Positions 37,173 through 49,387 of a stretch of DNA of 64,000 bases are shown here, piece after piece. The notes beneath the pieces were generated by a model that saw only the letters and a program-made list of their open reading frames with translations, made no database searches and was not told where the DNA came from. Positions within the stretch are counted from its first letter, which is position 1; the number at the start of each line of letters is the position of its first letter. Origin of the DNA: Lentinula raphanica (taxonomy: Eukaryota; Basidiomycota; Agaricomycetes; Agaricales; Omphalotaceae); assembly GCA_027919835.1 (NCBI GenBank), contig JANVFP010000031.1, positions 62,001-126,000 of the forward strand, in the 5' to 3' direction. The position numbers and the translations under genes were made by a program.

Positions 37173-40100
37173 TTAATCATCGTCGACGAACATTGAACCA
37201 TCACCCTCGTCATCATCCGATGCGATATCGATATAAGCCTTGGCCTTGCCCCGAGCTCGCGATGAAGGGGCACGAGGTGGAGGCTTAGGAAGATCCTCGT
37301 ACAGGTCCAACTCGTCTTCCGAGTCCGATTTGATGACGGTCGCTCGCGCTGGTTTCTTTGCTTGCCTCGCTTTGGGAGAAGCAGGCTTCATGCTTTTCGA
37401 AACCTTCCGTGTAGCTTGAGGAGCAGCGTCTGGCCGTTTCTTTTCAGAAGAGGAGCCATTAGAACTGCTCCCAGCAGCGTCGGCACTTGTAGACGCTTTT
37501 CCGAAGAAATCCTGGATTTTCTTTTTCTTCGGCGGCTGCACGACGACAAGATCATCGTCGTCATCATCTTCGACATCCGGACTAATTTCCCATGTTTCAG
37601 TACTATGTCGCCCTACTGGCTAGATGGAAATCTCACCTTTTGCGCTTCGGAGCCGCTTTAGCCTTGCCCTTATTATTCCGAGCCGTATTCCCACCCCCGA
37701 CTTCCTCGATGTCAGAATCAGACTCTATCTTTGCTTTCGGGGCTGCCTTCTTGGCTGGATGTTTCGGTGCAAAGTCGCTGATGTTTTCATCGTCGTCACT
37801 GAGTTCTTTCTTCGGTTTCGCTTTTGCAGTCCGAGCCGCTGCAGGTTTCGGTGCAAAGTCGCTGACATCTTCGTCCTCGTCACTAAGCTCTTTTTTCGGC
37901 TTTGCTTTTGTAGTCCGAGAGGCTGGTTTGACGACGGGGGCTCTTTTCTTTGCCGCGGCTTTGACGGGTTGGAAGTCATCATCATCAGAATCATTACCAC
38001 CTCGTCTGCCTCCTCCACCTAGGGACTTGCGCGTTTGCAAAACAGCTTGCTTTCGCTTTCCTTTCTTGACGGCCGCCGTACTGGCAGCCATCTTTTGTTG
38101 GAATTCGTCTTCCGTTTTCTAGACAAGTATATCAGTATGAATATGACCCAAAAGAAGAGTGGTACTCACACGCCAGCCCTCCAAAAATTTGTCCAAATCC
38201 GCGTTCCAGAGATCTTTCGGAGACTTCTGAAGAAGAGTCATGATCTCTGCTTCCTGATCGGCGGCTTGTTTACGCAGTTTCTCGATCTACCAAAAAGGCC
38301 TTAGCTCCTGCAGCGATATTTCGGGCAGATCAGCAATTCACCTTCTCTTTCGTCAAACTGTAGATCGGCATGTTCAGCAAATAGTCATAGTCGCTATTTG
38401 ACTCTTTGCCTCCTTCTTCGCCTTCGGCGTCATCGTCCCCTTCTCCTTCATCATTACTCGCATTCGCCTTCGCTTTCTTTGGGAACGGGGGAAACTTGTG
38501 TGTTTTCAGATCAGCAATGATATCGACCTTCTTGCGGGCGGAAACAACGAGTTTCTTGTCGACAATCATCTGGATGAACCTAGCTTGGCTGTTCAAACGG
38601 TCTAGTATTTTGGACATCTCCCCAGACAAATGGTCCTGTTTGAGCACTTCTAGTTAATATCGAACTGCAGCAGGCAGCATGTCATACAAATACGGCTAAC
38701 CTTGCGTTTCTGATAATAGGACAAGCGTGCGGGATAGAATTCCTCCAGTATCGCCTCAGGGGACTCGTATCTTCGAATCTTGCCGTCAAGATCAAAGCAG
38801 ATCATGTTGCTTGTTGAGACCTTGGAAACAAGCTTAAAGTACTCCAGAAGACCTTTCTCTTCAGCTTTGACGAGTTCTTTAGCGTCCATTTGGATAACAA
38901 AGTGGACGTTTTCATTCGCGTGATGCTCTTGATAGTTCTGCGCCCAAAGAGTTTAGTACAAAGCAAAGCACAGTATATATGAGTTCATACCTTTACCGAA
39001 CCTTCACCTTTATCTGCTACCATCATAGCTTCTAGTTCGGCTTTGAAGCCTTGGGTCCATTTATGGATGGGAAGTTCAGTTATCTCAACCGTGGTGTCGT
39101 CGATTTTTGTCACAACTCCAGAGACATCATACTTGTTTTTCGCTGTCTGTTTGATTTCACCCTTGAATCCTCTCCACCAGGGATGCATCGTCAGAACCTC
39201 CTCGCCATTCATGAGCCGACGAATGTTAGTGACAATGTCAACCGGGTTGTAACCAGGAATGTTGGTACTCCAGCCTACAAACCCTGTGAGCATGAATCGT
39301 ACCAATAGGGTAGGAGTAACACACCAGTTCCAATACCCTCGGCACCGTTAATGAGAACCATAGGTACGACCGGCATATAGAACTCCGGCTCGATTTGAGA
39401 GTTGTCTTCAAACTGAGCGTTGAGGAGGGCATCATCGTCGGAATGGAATATACTGCGAGCAATGGGCATTGGCAAGGTGTTGATGTACCTGCCGGAAGCA
39501 TGATCCTTTCCACCTTGATCTCTGGTACCGAACTGACCACTCGGGCATAGGAGGTTCAGATTATTACTTCCCACAAAATCTTGAGCAAGAGCGACGATGG
39601 TCTGAGTCAAACTCATATCACCGTGATGGTATGCCGCATGCTCTGAGACATAACCAACGAGTTGAACAACCTGAGAAGTATATAAACTTGGCTTTGCGAC
39701 TTCGAGTGTTTTTCATAAATGAATCACCTTGATTTCCTTCTTGAGGTTTCTCTTGAAGCAAGCCCAGATCACCTTCCGTTGACCAGGCTTTAGACCATCG
39801 GCAATCGATGGTATAGATCGAATATTGTCAGCCATCGAGAACAAGATCAGCTCTTTGTTCACGAAATCGGAGTATGGGATTTCGCGAACTCCATGATCCA
39901 AGAAGGTGCCCGGCTACACAGGATCTTAGTTGGTCTTTGACACCGAGTCGATGACTTAACCTACCTTGAATTGTCGAAGCCATTCCTTCCGGTCGTCAGC
40001 TTTCTTCTTGCTGAATGCGAGCTCTATAAGTTCCCGGTCTCCCTCTTGAGTTGGAGCGAAAGGGATAACATGTTTAGCCATATTGCTGAAGTAGCCACGA

Positions 40101-42627
40101 GCATCGGCGTCCGTACTGGTACCCAGACCCTTAGAAACTTTCAGAGACCAAAAGCAAGTGAATCTACACAAGTCAAACCTTGAAGTACTTCGTATCCCAC
40201 TTGGCTGCTCCAGGAATATCTCTTGCCCATTGCTCGTACTCAGGGATTGTAAAGAAATCATGATGCTGCTTCCCCTTTGAGGCCTATAGCAGAGGATCAG
40301 TTGATCGTGTTCTTAGAATCCATCGTCAGACTATACCCGAATGATAGGTGTCACAAATTCGACCAAGAAATCCGGTATCTTGAGCAGTGAAGGATAGAAA
40401 TGATCAATGAAATTGATCAAAAGGCCTTTGATATGAGAGCCATCGTGATCCTGCAGATTTCCGAGTTATAGAGGTTCGAATAATGTAAAACCCTACACAA
40501 ACCTGATCTGTCATGATCATGAGTCGCCCGTACCGCAAGCTAGAGACATCAGAGTAGTCTTTATTATGCTGCAGTCCCATAATCTTCTTGATATTCTGGA
40601 TTTCTTCGTTCTTCATAATTTGATCGTGACGAGCTTCGCGCACGTTCAGCAATTTTCCTCGAAGGGGGAAGACACCGAAATTGTTACGCCCGACCACTCC
40701 AAGACCAGCGATCGCGAGAGCTTTAGCAGAATCTCCCTCAGTGAGAATCAATGTGCAATCTTTGGCTGTTTTCGTCCCGGCGTTGTTCGCGTCAGAAAGT
40801 TTGGGAAGTCCAGTCAATCTAGTCTCATGGGTTAGGGGAAATGTAATTGTAACGTGCAGGTGTAAGTGACTTGCCGACTGCGTTTGCTTCCATCGGTCTT
40901 CTTAATCTGCTGGTCAGCTTTGAACTTGGCCCAGTTCAGGATATGTTCCACTATCGGAGATTTCTGGACTGGAGAGAACCTATCAGAAGAATATCGACGT
41001 AACGTAGTAAGCAATACCCTCACCCTTCTTCATGAAATCCTCTGAGAGGGATGGGCGTGTTCCAAACTTCGAGGATGGGAGAGTCAAGGTCTCCTTGGTC
41101 TGACTATCGAAGGTTGGGTTCTCGATCAAAGCATTGACGAAGATCCACATATGGTTTTTGATCTGACCAGCCTTGACGGTGGCCGCCTTGTTCTTCTTTG
41201 TAATCGCGCCAATGAGGTTCTTGGATATCTGGTCTGCGATGAGATTGACATGCGTTCCACCCTTGGACGTGGAGATGGAGTTCGCGAAAGAGACGTGCAT
41301 GAAGTTCCCGGACTCGGAGACGGCGAATGCAACCTCCCAACGAGGACTGATTTGCTCGTATATGATGGTAGGCTTGTTCTGAGCAGCACCACCGGACTGC
41401 TCAGCAGCCTCAGCCGTCGCAGAATTCAAGTATAGCTCCACATATGACTTGAAGTTCTTGACTTTCAATCGTTCGTCATTCAAGAACACCTTGACATCCT
41501 TCACTGTTCCAGCCATGTCGTATACACGTCGTCGAAGAAGTCCAGCCGTGTCCTCGTCTATGGAATCCATTCCAAAGCGCGCCAGATCCGGGCGGAACGT
41601 GACGCGAGTAAACTCCTCCCCTTTCGCGTTCTTCGTGATCTTAGCCTTCCCACACTTGCTCATATTGTCCGTCCATGTCTGCTTGTACTTCTGCGAGGTG
41701 GTCTTGTCGGCCGTCTCGATGGTGAACTCATGCGAGTAGATGTTAGCAAGTTTGGCACCGTAACCGTTTCGACCACCTGTCAGCTTCTTCTCGTCGTCAT
41801 CGTAGTTCGAACCAGTAAGGAGGTGACCAAAGATCATTTCCGGAATATAGATCTTTTCACGAGAGTGAATCTCAATAGGAATACCCTTTCCGTTGTTGTA
41901 CACTGAAATGGTGCCTTCCTCTACGTCGATGTTGACCTTGAGCGTATCCATATTCGGATCATTGATCTTTCAAGAGTTTCGTTTAGATTGAATATTCCAA
42001 GGACTTGTTCGAACTACGCACCTTATTGTCAGCCGCATTTACCAGTATTTCATCAACAATTTTGAAGAAACCCGGAACGTATTTCACGTCGCGATACACC
42101 ACACGCTTCGTGTTCGCGTCGTAAGTCCACATTGCTTGTGTGATGTGTTCGACGCTTCCAATATAAGAGTCCGGTCGTTTTAGAATATGCTCCAATTGCG
42201 TAAGCTATTGAACAGATTAATCCTGTAACATGAGCATAGGACAACGACAAGCGTACTTTCTGGAAAGTGTCAGAGACGCTCTTCTTCTTCTTTGCAGGTG
42301 CATCCGTCGTCTTCATCTCTGGAACCGCGTCGGCTTCGGGTTCCTTGTCTTCATCCTCGTCCATAGCATCTTCGTTGGCATTGTTGTCGTGATCAGCAAG
42401 AATCTTCTTCTTTGGAGGAGCCTTGGCCTTTGTCGCTGGTTTGGATGTTGATGCCTTGGTCTTTGGGGCTGCAGTTGCCTTAGCCTTGGTAGCCTAGGAA
42501 ATGAGTTGGTACGCGTGTGGTAGAGCATAGTCTATGCACACACCTTCTTAGGCGCAGGTTCATAAAAATCGGATTCGCTATCGGTAACGTCCATGATACC
42601 GAAGTTCTCGCCCTCTGAAGAGCTCAT
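37173..42627 (-). CDS. top2: DNA topoisomerase II
   Basis: ATP-dependent type IIA topoisomerase that passes duplexes through a double-strand break, needed to untangle chromosomes. From the ATG at 42627 (MSSSEGENFGIMDVTDSESD) the exons encode: the GHKL ATPase domain with EILVNAADNK, NNGKGIPIEIH and GGRNGYGAKLANI; the TOPRIM domain with LILTEGDSAKALAIAGLGV, PLRGKLLNVREA and RYGRLMIMTDQ split by an intron; and the breakage-reunion domain with AYHHGDMSLTQTI and the catalytic Arg-Tyr in GGKDHASGRYINT. The tail (37173-38100) is a Lys/Asp/Glu/Ser-rich regulatory and nuclear-localisation region with a tandem repeat. The gene has more than ten short introns. A decayed copy lies directly upstream. Confidence 0.94.
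37761..37928 (-). repeat. 84-bp tandem repeat in the top2 C-terminal tail
   Basis: Two adjacent copies, 37761-37844 and 37845-37928, encode two similar 28-residue units containing KAKPKKELSDxDExxSDFAPK. The copies differ by several substitutions. The repeat stays in frame and sits in the charged, disordered tail. Confidence 0.8.
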
Positions 42628-43224
42628 ATTACTGAAGCAGCGTGAAAGAGTGGCTGTAATAGAATGAGAATGAGATATCAAAAACGCGTTGAGTCTTTGT
42701 TGCAATGCCACGTGAGCCAATGATACGCGCGTGATTCTGCGGGTCGTTGGGCAAGAAATTAAAATTCGCCCTAATGCTAGCATAAACAACCAGCCAAGGC
42801 TCCTTTCAACACTTTGCTTGGTTTTTGTTGAATATCGGCGTTTTTGAACACTCACTTGAGAGCCAGTGCGCTTATACTCGGCACTGGCTCGGCTAGGTGA
42901 TACTTATCTCGTGACTCGTTCATGCTGACGCCACCGCCGCGCTCTCAAGTTACAATCAGAAATTAGAATCAACCATCACAAATTGAGGAACAGTAGGGAG
43001 CAGTCTAACAGATGTACGGGCAGATAGCAGGTATCTATTGATATCTCACAAGCTCAAAAGAAAGAGGAGAGGAACTACGAGAAGACATTGAGAATGAATC
43101 TAAATGAATACATAGTGTGTCAGCATAAATTTGCGTGTGGACTGTGGTCTGTAAGAAGATGTAAGGTCCCACTGGAATACGACACCGGACAGCAGCTTGG
43201 CATTAGCATGACGAACTGAGATTT
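42628..43224. other. top2 promoter region
   Basis: Between the top2 start codon and its decayed copy. It contains an ACGCGT box (listed separately) and a run of alternating GC (acgcgcgtg) near 42724. No gene seen. Confidence 0.45.
42684..42689. promoter_or_regulatory. MCB-like (ACGCGT) element upstream of top2
   Basis: A perfect MluI cell-cycle box lies 57 bases upstream of the top2 ATG. In yeasts this is the binding site of MBF, which drives G1/S genes. That it acts here is inference. Confidence 0.4.
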
Positions 43225-44905
43225 GATAATGGCAGAAACTCCTCTGGTCGTCAGCTTTTTTGCTAACTGACAACTCTGCTTGAGAAATTCAAAGCAACAG
43301 AGCTAGCAGTGAGGCGGCCATATGTAGCCATATCGCCAAAGTATTCACGAGCATTGACGTCCATACTCGAGCCCGGAGAGATGTTGAGACTACTGAGAAC
43401 AGAGCGATACAAACATCGCAAACCTTGAAATATTTCGTGTTCCGTTCGGGTGCACCAGGTAGTACATCTCTCGTCCATTGCTCGTACTCGAAAATCGTGA
43501 AGAAATCATGGCGCTGCTCCCCTGTTGTCACCTAAGGCAAATGTATCATTTGACTATATCTCGAGTCCTGAACGACAGACCATACCCGGCATGAATCCAA
43601 CCAGGGAATCAGGTATCTTGAACAGTGAAGGATATAAGTGACCAATAAAATTGATGAAAATACCCTTGAGACGTGCCAACCCGTCGTCGTCCTAAGTATT
43701 CAAGAGCAGTGCGTGTCACTGGTCAGATACTGGGGGTGCAAATGTACACAAACCTGATCTGTGATGATCATGAGTCGCCCATACCTCAACTCAGAGACAT
43801 CAGAGTACTCTTTATCGTACTGCAAGTCCATGACCTTCTCGAAAATCTGAAATTCCTCTTTGTCCATGATGTTACTGTAGCTAACTTCACGCGATTTCAG
43901 TGTTTCTCTCGAAGAGACAGGACGCCGAAGTACTACCAAAACGTGCCAGATCTGGGCGGAACGTCACACGAGTGAATTCCTCCCCGTCCGCGTTCTCCGT
44001 AATTTCTGCCTTTCCACGCTTGCTCATATTGTCAGTCCACGTCTGTTTGTACTTCTGCGAGGTCGATCTATCGGCCGTGTCGATGGTGAATTTGTGAGAG
44101 TAGATATTAGCAAATTTAACACCGTAGCCGTTGTGACTTCCCGGTATGTATTTCTTTCTCGGCGTCACCGTCGTTTGATTCAGTAGGGAGGTGACCAAAC
44201 ATCAATTCTGAAATATAGATCTCGTTCTGAGAGTGTATTTCGAGGGGGATACCCTTTCCGTTGTTGTACACTGAGATGGTGCCTTCCTCTACATCGATGC
44301 TGACCTTGAGCGTATCCATATTCATGTCGCGGCCCTTCCAACATAGTTGAGAAAGGAGATACGTATAGCTTAGAAACGGTTCGGACTACGCACCCTATCG
44401 GGGGCAGCATTGACCAGGATTTAATCAACAATCCTGACAAAACCAGGAACGTATCTCACGTCGCGATACACAATACGCTGCATGTTCGCGTCGTGAGTCC
44501 ATACTGCCTGCGTGGCAGGTTGAACACTCCCAATATACGAGTCCGGCTGTTTCAGAATCTCTTGTTTGTCTCCCAAAGGCAGAATCGATACCTCTTGACA
44601 CTAACGAGTCGTGATTTCTTGACTAACTGCAGAATAACTTATAAGTGAAATCGTGGACGTGAAAACACGAGAACTACTTTACAATGTACCTTTTGGTAGA
44701 TGTCAGAGACAATTCCACCTTATTCCCTAGTATCATCTGCAGTCCCCATCTCTGGGATCAAATCCTCGAATTGTCCCTTCTCATCTTCGTCCATATCAGG
44801 TCCATATCATCTTCGTTTGCGGATGTCAAAATCTCCTTCAACACAGCGTCTAATTTTGCCGAGGGCTTATGTGTGGACACCTTTGACCTCGAAGACCAAA
44901 GCCTA
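43225..44905 (-). pseudogene. Decayed tandem partial copy of topoisomerase II
   Basis: The sequence is clearly similar to top2 in the same orientation but cannot encode a working enzyme. Matches in order: 44684-44905 to the N-terminal exon region near 42240-42480; 44400-44560 to 42050-42200; 43930-44340 to 41570-41950 (NNGKGIPLEIHS, HNGYGVKFANIYSHKF); then a jump of about 0.9 kb, so that 43790-43900 matches the TOPRIM part near 40540-40650 (SELRYGRLMIITDQ) and 43225-43640 matches 39960-40400. The frame is broken in several places, the ATPase and TOPRIM parts are fused by the deletion, and the catalytic Tyr region is absent. Intron sequences are retained at the same positions, so it arose by DNA duplication and not from mRNA. 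Confidence 0.87.
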
Positions 44906-45362
44906 ATTCGAGTGAGGTGATTATCGAAAGATTTTGACAGTTCCTAAGTAACAGAGGACTCTCAGAGAAGAGAACGGCGGGTGAGAGTAGGTGAAAGTAG
45001 TGAAAGTAGACAGGCGTTCAACAAGCGCCCACACTTAACCAGTTACTGTAAACTTGAGCGTACCCTCTTGACACATGTACTTATCATTCAGTTTTGAACG
45101 TGAACATTCGAAGCAGTGATGAATCTCTATATACAAGGGAACTCGGTGTCCTAATACTACAGTATAGTCATGAAATTTCCTCATACAATAAGAAAGTGAT
45201 ATGGCAACAAAGAATCGAAAAAGATACTATGGCTACAGTGGAATTAAATGTCCAGACATAAAGTGAGCAATAAGGTATAGTTCTAGGTGAATCATAAGTC
45301 ATTATGGAAATAAAAGATGTATCGGATCCCGTCAACACTTGCCACGACGATGATTGAATAAA
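44906..45362. other. Intergenic, no supported gene
   Basis: Between the top2 pseudogene and the 3' end of the HMG-box gene. It is AT-rich and has no ORF of note. Confidence 0.45.
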
Positions 45363-46727
45363 TCATACATTGACGAAAGACTGTAAGTTTGGATCCCAGG
45401 CGACTCTGAGGGAGTTTGTCGAGTCAGGTACTTGACCAATTGGAAACTCGTACGTCCCGATTCCGCTCACTGAGCCAAACCGCGAGTTCTCCGGTGCAAA
45501 GTATGCAGATGGGCCCCCGTCCTCGTAATTTTGGAATGTCATATCCACCGGAACACTCGACTGGGTGTCTAAGGTGTAGAAGGCACCGTCAGCACCAACG
45601 GGAGAGACGTAAGGATCTGGGGCCGAAGGTTGGTGGTCGAATGCAGAACTATGAGGAGCATGATATTGGGGGAATTGGGGTTCGTGTTGGTAAGGGTAAG
45701 CTGCGTTATATGTCTGAGGGACATGATGGAATTGATATGTATGTGCACTCTGCGCAACATTTGCCTGAAAGGTCTGATATGGTTCGACGTACGCAGGATC
45801 TACGAATGAAGCGGAAGGTTGAGCGGTTGGTGTTATATGGCTGGCTTCCGGAGGATCAGGTTTCAGATAATCTATGAAAGGTTTACCCCGCTGAGGCAGA
45901 GAGAAATCAGCCCTGGATTCAAGGTAAGTCGAGCATGCACTTACCGGGCGAGGTGCAATCGGTCCGATATCTGGGACAGTCGACGAGACAGCTGATGGAG
46001 CCAACAAGGGGCTTCGAAAAACAGGTCCGACCACTGGGGGATGGTTATAATGAGGCTGCCATCCACGTACATCAGGTAGAGTAGGAGACGCTTGTGTATA
46101 TGGTGAAGAATAGGGCGATGGACTGCTACCGTCACTATCAGACGGTGTACTCGGTCCTTCCAAGCTCTCGAAGTCGATGTCTTTGATGGCTGATTCCAAT
46201 TCGCGACCCTGAAGTCCCGCTTTCAACAGTTCAGCGACTTTCTGAGACCGCGCGAGGTCAGTTTGGCCGTTTCGCTTGACCTTTCTCTTCACTGGCTTCG
46301 ACGTACGAGTGCCAGGACAGAATCGGTAGCCTGGATATTTCCGTTGGTGCTCGGCCTTCTCCTTCTCTGCTGCGAGTCGATATGGGGCTTTATCCTCGTC
46401 CGACATGGTGTTCCAGAGGTGCCCGACTATGCGACTGATATGCCTGTGGTCGCGTTCGACGTCCGTCGTTATTTTTGCTTGATGATATTCAGACCGGAAG
46501 ATCATAAAAGCATTACGAGGTCTAGGGATATAACCCTCTCGTCGAGGAGAGCCCTTCCTGGGCGCCAAGGGACGGACAGCTGATTTTCGGGAAGTTGGCA
46601 AAGATGGCGTACTATCTGGCCCGTGGTATTCGAGGGCAGGAGAGAAGATTGGTGTGAAATGGGTGGATACTGGGTACGATGGAGGGAGTTCCTGATCGAG
46701 ATCATAGTCCTTGCTGGTAGTAGCCAT
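45363..46727 (-). CDS. HMG-box transcription factor (MATA_HMG type)
   Basis: A single open frame of 454 residues from ATG 46727 to the stop at 45363. It contains one sequence-specific HMG box at about residues 67-137, starting YIPRPRNAFMIFRSEYHQ and running through ISRIVGHLWNTMSDEDKAPY to EKAEHQRKYPGYRFCP. This is the Rox1/SOX/mating-type type of box, which binds and bends DNA. Downstream is a basic stretch (KPVKRKVKRNG) that could be a nuclear signal, then a long Pro/Ser/Tyr/Gln-rich region typical of regulatory tails. The class includes repressors such as Rox1 and pheromone-response factors such as Prf1; which role applies cannot be decided. Confidence 0.85.
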   Translation of the reverse strand: MATTSKDYDLDQELPPSYPVSTHFTPIFSPALEYHGPDSTPSLPTSRKSAVRPLAPRKGSPRREGYIPRPRNAFMIFRSEYHQAKITTDVERDHRHISRIVGHLWNTMSDEDKAPYRLAAEKEKAEHQRKYPGYRFCPGTRTSKPVKRKVKRNGQTDLARSQKVAELLKAGLQGRELESAIKDIDFESLEGPSTPSDSDGSSPSPYSSPYTQASPTLPDVRGWQPHYNHPPVVGPVFRSPLLAPSAVSSTVPDIGPIAPRPVSACSTYLESRADFSLPQRGKPFIDYLKPDPPEASHITPTAQPSASFVDPAYVEPYQTFQANVAQSAHTYQFHHVPQTYNAAYPYQHEPQFPQYHAPHSSAFDHQPSAPDPYVSPVGADGAFYTLDTQSSVPVDMTFQNYEDGGPSAYFAPENSRFGSVSGIGTYEFPIGQVPDSTNSLRVAWDPNLQSFVNV

Positions 46728-47621
46728 GAAATCATAACCAACGATAGTAGTAGCCTCTGCAGGAGAACAGAACTGGAGGGCTGGAACACGCTACTAAGTC
46801 AGCATGAATCGGAACGGGGCGAATGCGATGCACAAACATTTCGGAGACATTGGGAGGTATGAAGCGTAGAAGGAACACAAGCGATACTGACGCGAACATG
46901 GTCTCTTTATACCTTGAGCTACGCATATGAGGCGGTAAAATGTCAGGGGACACTCTCTTTATTATCACCTTGCGTTTTCGATGTGACTTGGAGAAAAGAG
47001 AACTGATGGGCGACTTTATGTAGAATCTAACCTTAACAGGAAATATCAGGTCAAAATGGGTTGTCAAATTTTTGCTCGATATCACATCGGATCACACCGA
47101 TATCACATTTTCTGTAGCCGCCATGAACGACTCTTGGTTTTCCCTGAGACCGATGTCCTTTCCTTGTTCTTCGCGGAGCTCAATCCTTCATGGAACCCAG
47201 CATATACATATTTGTACTCGGACAAGTCTTACCGGAATAAATTTGTCAACATTGATCACATTCAAAATGGTGTTCGTGGTCTAGTAGTAGCATTTGTCGA
47301 CGTCAAGGGAGGTGTCCAGACCTGTCCTCACATGAAGCTCGCAATATTTACGCACTACTACGGACCGGTTACGCTATGCTCGAACCCTCGTCCTCATCAG
47401 CGCAAAGTTGAAAGTTCATTCCAGAATCTTCAATTTCCAGTGGCTCCAGTACAGAATGAATTTCTTAGATGGCACACGCTTCAGTGGCAGATACGACTCC
47501 GGCGAACTAGGAACCCAACGCTGAGAGCCTAGTTAAGACGTTGTATCGCAAATGGTTTGCATTACTCTGATGATCTCGAGTGCGTGGTTTCAAAAAAAAC
47601 TTCAGTGGGTAGGATTCGAAT
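46728..47621. other. Intergenic: HMG gene promoter and transposon flank
   Basis: Upstream of the HMG-box gene and up to the left end of the transposon. The open frame at 47056-47532 has no recognisable features and is probably chance. Confidence 0.45.
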
Positions 47622-47796
47622 CACTAGGGGCGGAGCTTAATTTTACGAGTCGGGAAATTTTGAGTAACAAGCGCCATATAACGCCCGTAGTTTTTGCTCA
47701 ATTTCCTTCCCCAAATAGTACATATTACCTGCGAAAAGTACACTCTTTCCCTTCAATATAAAATGCCGTTTGACGGCACAAATATTATCTCATTTC

Positions 47797-48120
47797 TAAG
47801 GGTCTTCAGCAGGTCAGGTAACCTGTGAGTACTCGCAGGTAAGATCCGTGGGAATACCTGCAGGTTTTGTGACCTGCAGGTCCAGGTACCTGTATGCACA
47901 GGTCATGACAGGTCACAGGTCAGACTCAGGAAATTATTTTATAGGGACAGGTCCAGGTAACCTGCAGGTATTGCCAAATTACTTGCAGGTATACCTGGAC
48001 CCGCAGGTCAGGTACCTGTGAGCACAGGTCAGCAACAGGTCACAGGTCAGGATGTTGGAGGCAAAATACCTGCAGGTCAGGTCACAGGTATGACTCGTCC
48101 GGGACTCGTGAAGACCCTTG
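47797..48120. mobile_element. Nested hAT-like MITE built of CAGGT repeats
   Basis: A 324-bp insertion in the left arm of the CACTA-like element. It is flanked by CTCATTTC on both sides (47789-47796 and 48121-48128), an 8-base target duplication, and the unduplicated site is seen in the right arm. The ends are TAAGGGTCTTCA and TGAAGACCCTTG, a 12-base imperfect inverted repeat. An 8-base duplication and this type of terminus point to the hAT superfamily. The body is almost entirely copies of CAGGT and its complement, close to thirty in 324 bases, many as ACCTGCAGGT palindromes. It has no coding capacity. Confidence 0.85.
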
Positions 48121-48321
48121 CTCATTTCCCACCCGTTTTTGGTAGTCTTTCCCTTCATATAAAGAATATATTTCCCATTATACAAAGACTTTGTTTCGCA
48201 TTATACAAAGAAAATCTTTCGCATTATATCAAAATAATCTTTTGCATAATATATATATGGTCTTTTGTGCTGGATATGGTTAATCTTTTGCCCTATGAAT
48301 CTGTTATCTATCCCATCTGTA

Positions 48322-48680
48322 ATTCTTGTAATTTTACGTGGGCGAAAGTGAATGCCCGCTTTTTTTAGGCGCTGGTGTATGTAAGCAGGTCGAGGCGCTT
48401 AACTGCCTTTAGATTTCCTCTTGCGCACACGCCGCACAGCTCTCCTATGCCTGAAACTCCTGAAGCCTGTGTGGATCACAGATAAACTGAGGATATGATT
48501 TCAGTATTAGTGATACTGAAGGATCAGTTCATCAATGAATACCACGACGTTAGGGAGGTCGGTCTTATTGGATATATAACGGCGTCGCTTCAATGCTCGA
48601 TCAGGCGCCGAGGTTGCTTACATATGCGAGCGCCTAAAAAAAGCGGGCATTCACTTTCGCCCACGTAAAATTACAAGAAT
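48322..48680. mobile_element. Nested mariner-like MITE
   Basis: A second insertion of 359 bases in the left arm of the CACTA-like element, flanked by TA on both sides (48320-48321 and 48681-48682). The right arm shows the empty site as a single TA between CCATCTG and CTATGG. Terminal inverted repeats are long, about 54 bases, starting ATTCTTGTAATTTTACGTGG and ending before AGGCGCT, with near-perfect match. A TA duplication suggests the Tc1/mariner superfamily. It has no coding capacity. Confidence 0.8.
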
Positions 48681-49387
48681 TACTATGGTCCGTAAGGCAG
48701 TTTAACCGGGGAGGGAAGTTATTTTGACCAAAAATGCTTGTTCTTGTGAGCTCAGAGCACTTCCTGCTCCTAAGTTTTTCTCAGTATACTCTTTGAGGCC
48801 TATTTAAGCTCATCATTGACTTGTTTCAGTTTTTAGTCACAGTTATTGCAAATGAGAGACAGAAACTTGTTCAAAAAAAGGGCGTGATTTTCATCAAACC
48901 CTCAGGAACAGTATGAAGAGGAATACTTATACTGTAAAAAAATAGCATACATGAATCTTTACCATTCTTTAACTATGCTCTACAGTTCTTGAAGGGATCG
49001 GTTCTAGTTTGAGTATATGGTGAGTGAAAGAAAGTGAGGTCTGCCTCGAGCGTGACAAAAGTGCAATGCCGGAAGGCGGCTATATCGGAGTTTGCCGCCT
49101 TCACATATTTGGTCGTGGGAGTCATTGCAAAAGCCACTGAAATTTGTCCTGCTCCGGTCCAGTGCCGAGCTGACATGCTTGCCATTGAGCGGCATTCAGG
49201 TGACATTGTGTGACCGACGCAGTCAAACTTCCCGCCTTTTCTCGGTCGTTGACCGACGCTATACTCTTGCCATCCAGCTCCTCAAGGGTTTGTGTACAGG
49301 GGTTCTAAAGGTCTAGCAACAAGCCTATCAACTTCGTTTTTTATTCCGGTAAGTACTGCGAGCTCTATCAACAAAATCTTGAAAAAA

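Noticed and set aside
45922..45953. Possible 32-base intron (GTAAGT to TCCAG) in the HMG-box gene
   Set aside because: Too short for splicing, not a multiple of three, and the unspliced frame is continuous.
47595..47625. tRNA-like box (gattcgaatc) followed on the minus strand by a T run
   Set aside because: No pairing T-stem or acceptor stem can be formed, with or without the transposon removed.
48018..48368. Two similar ORFs at 48018-48368 (+) and 49282-49629 (-)
   Set aside because: They are the same AT-rich sequence in the two inverted arms of the transposon and not genes.
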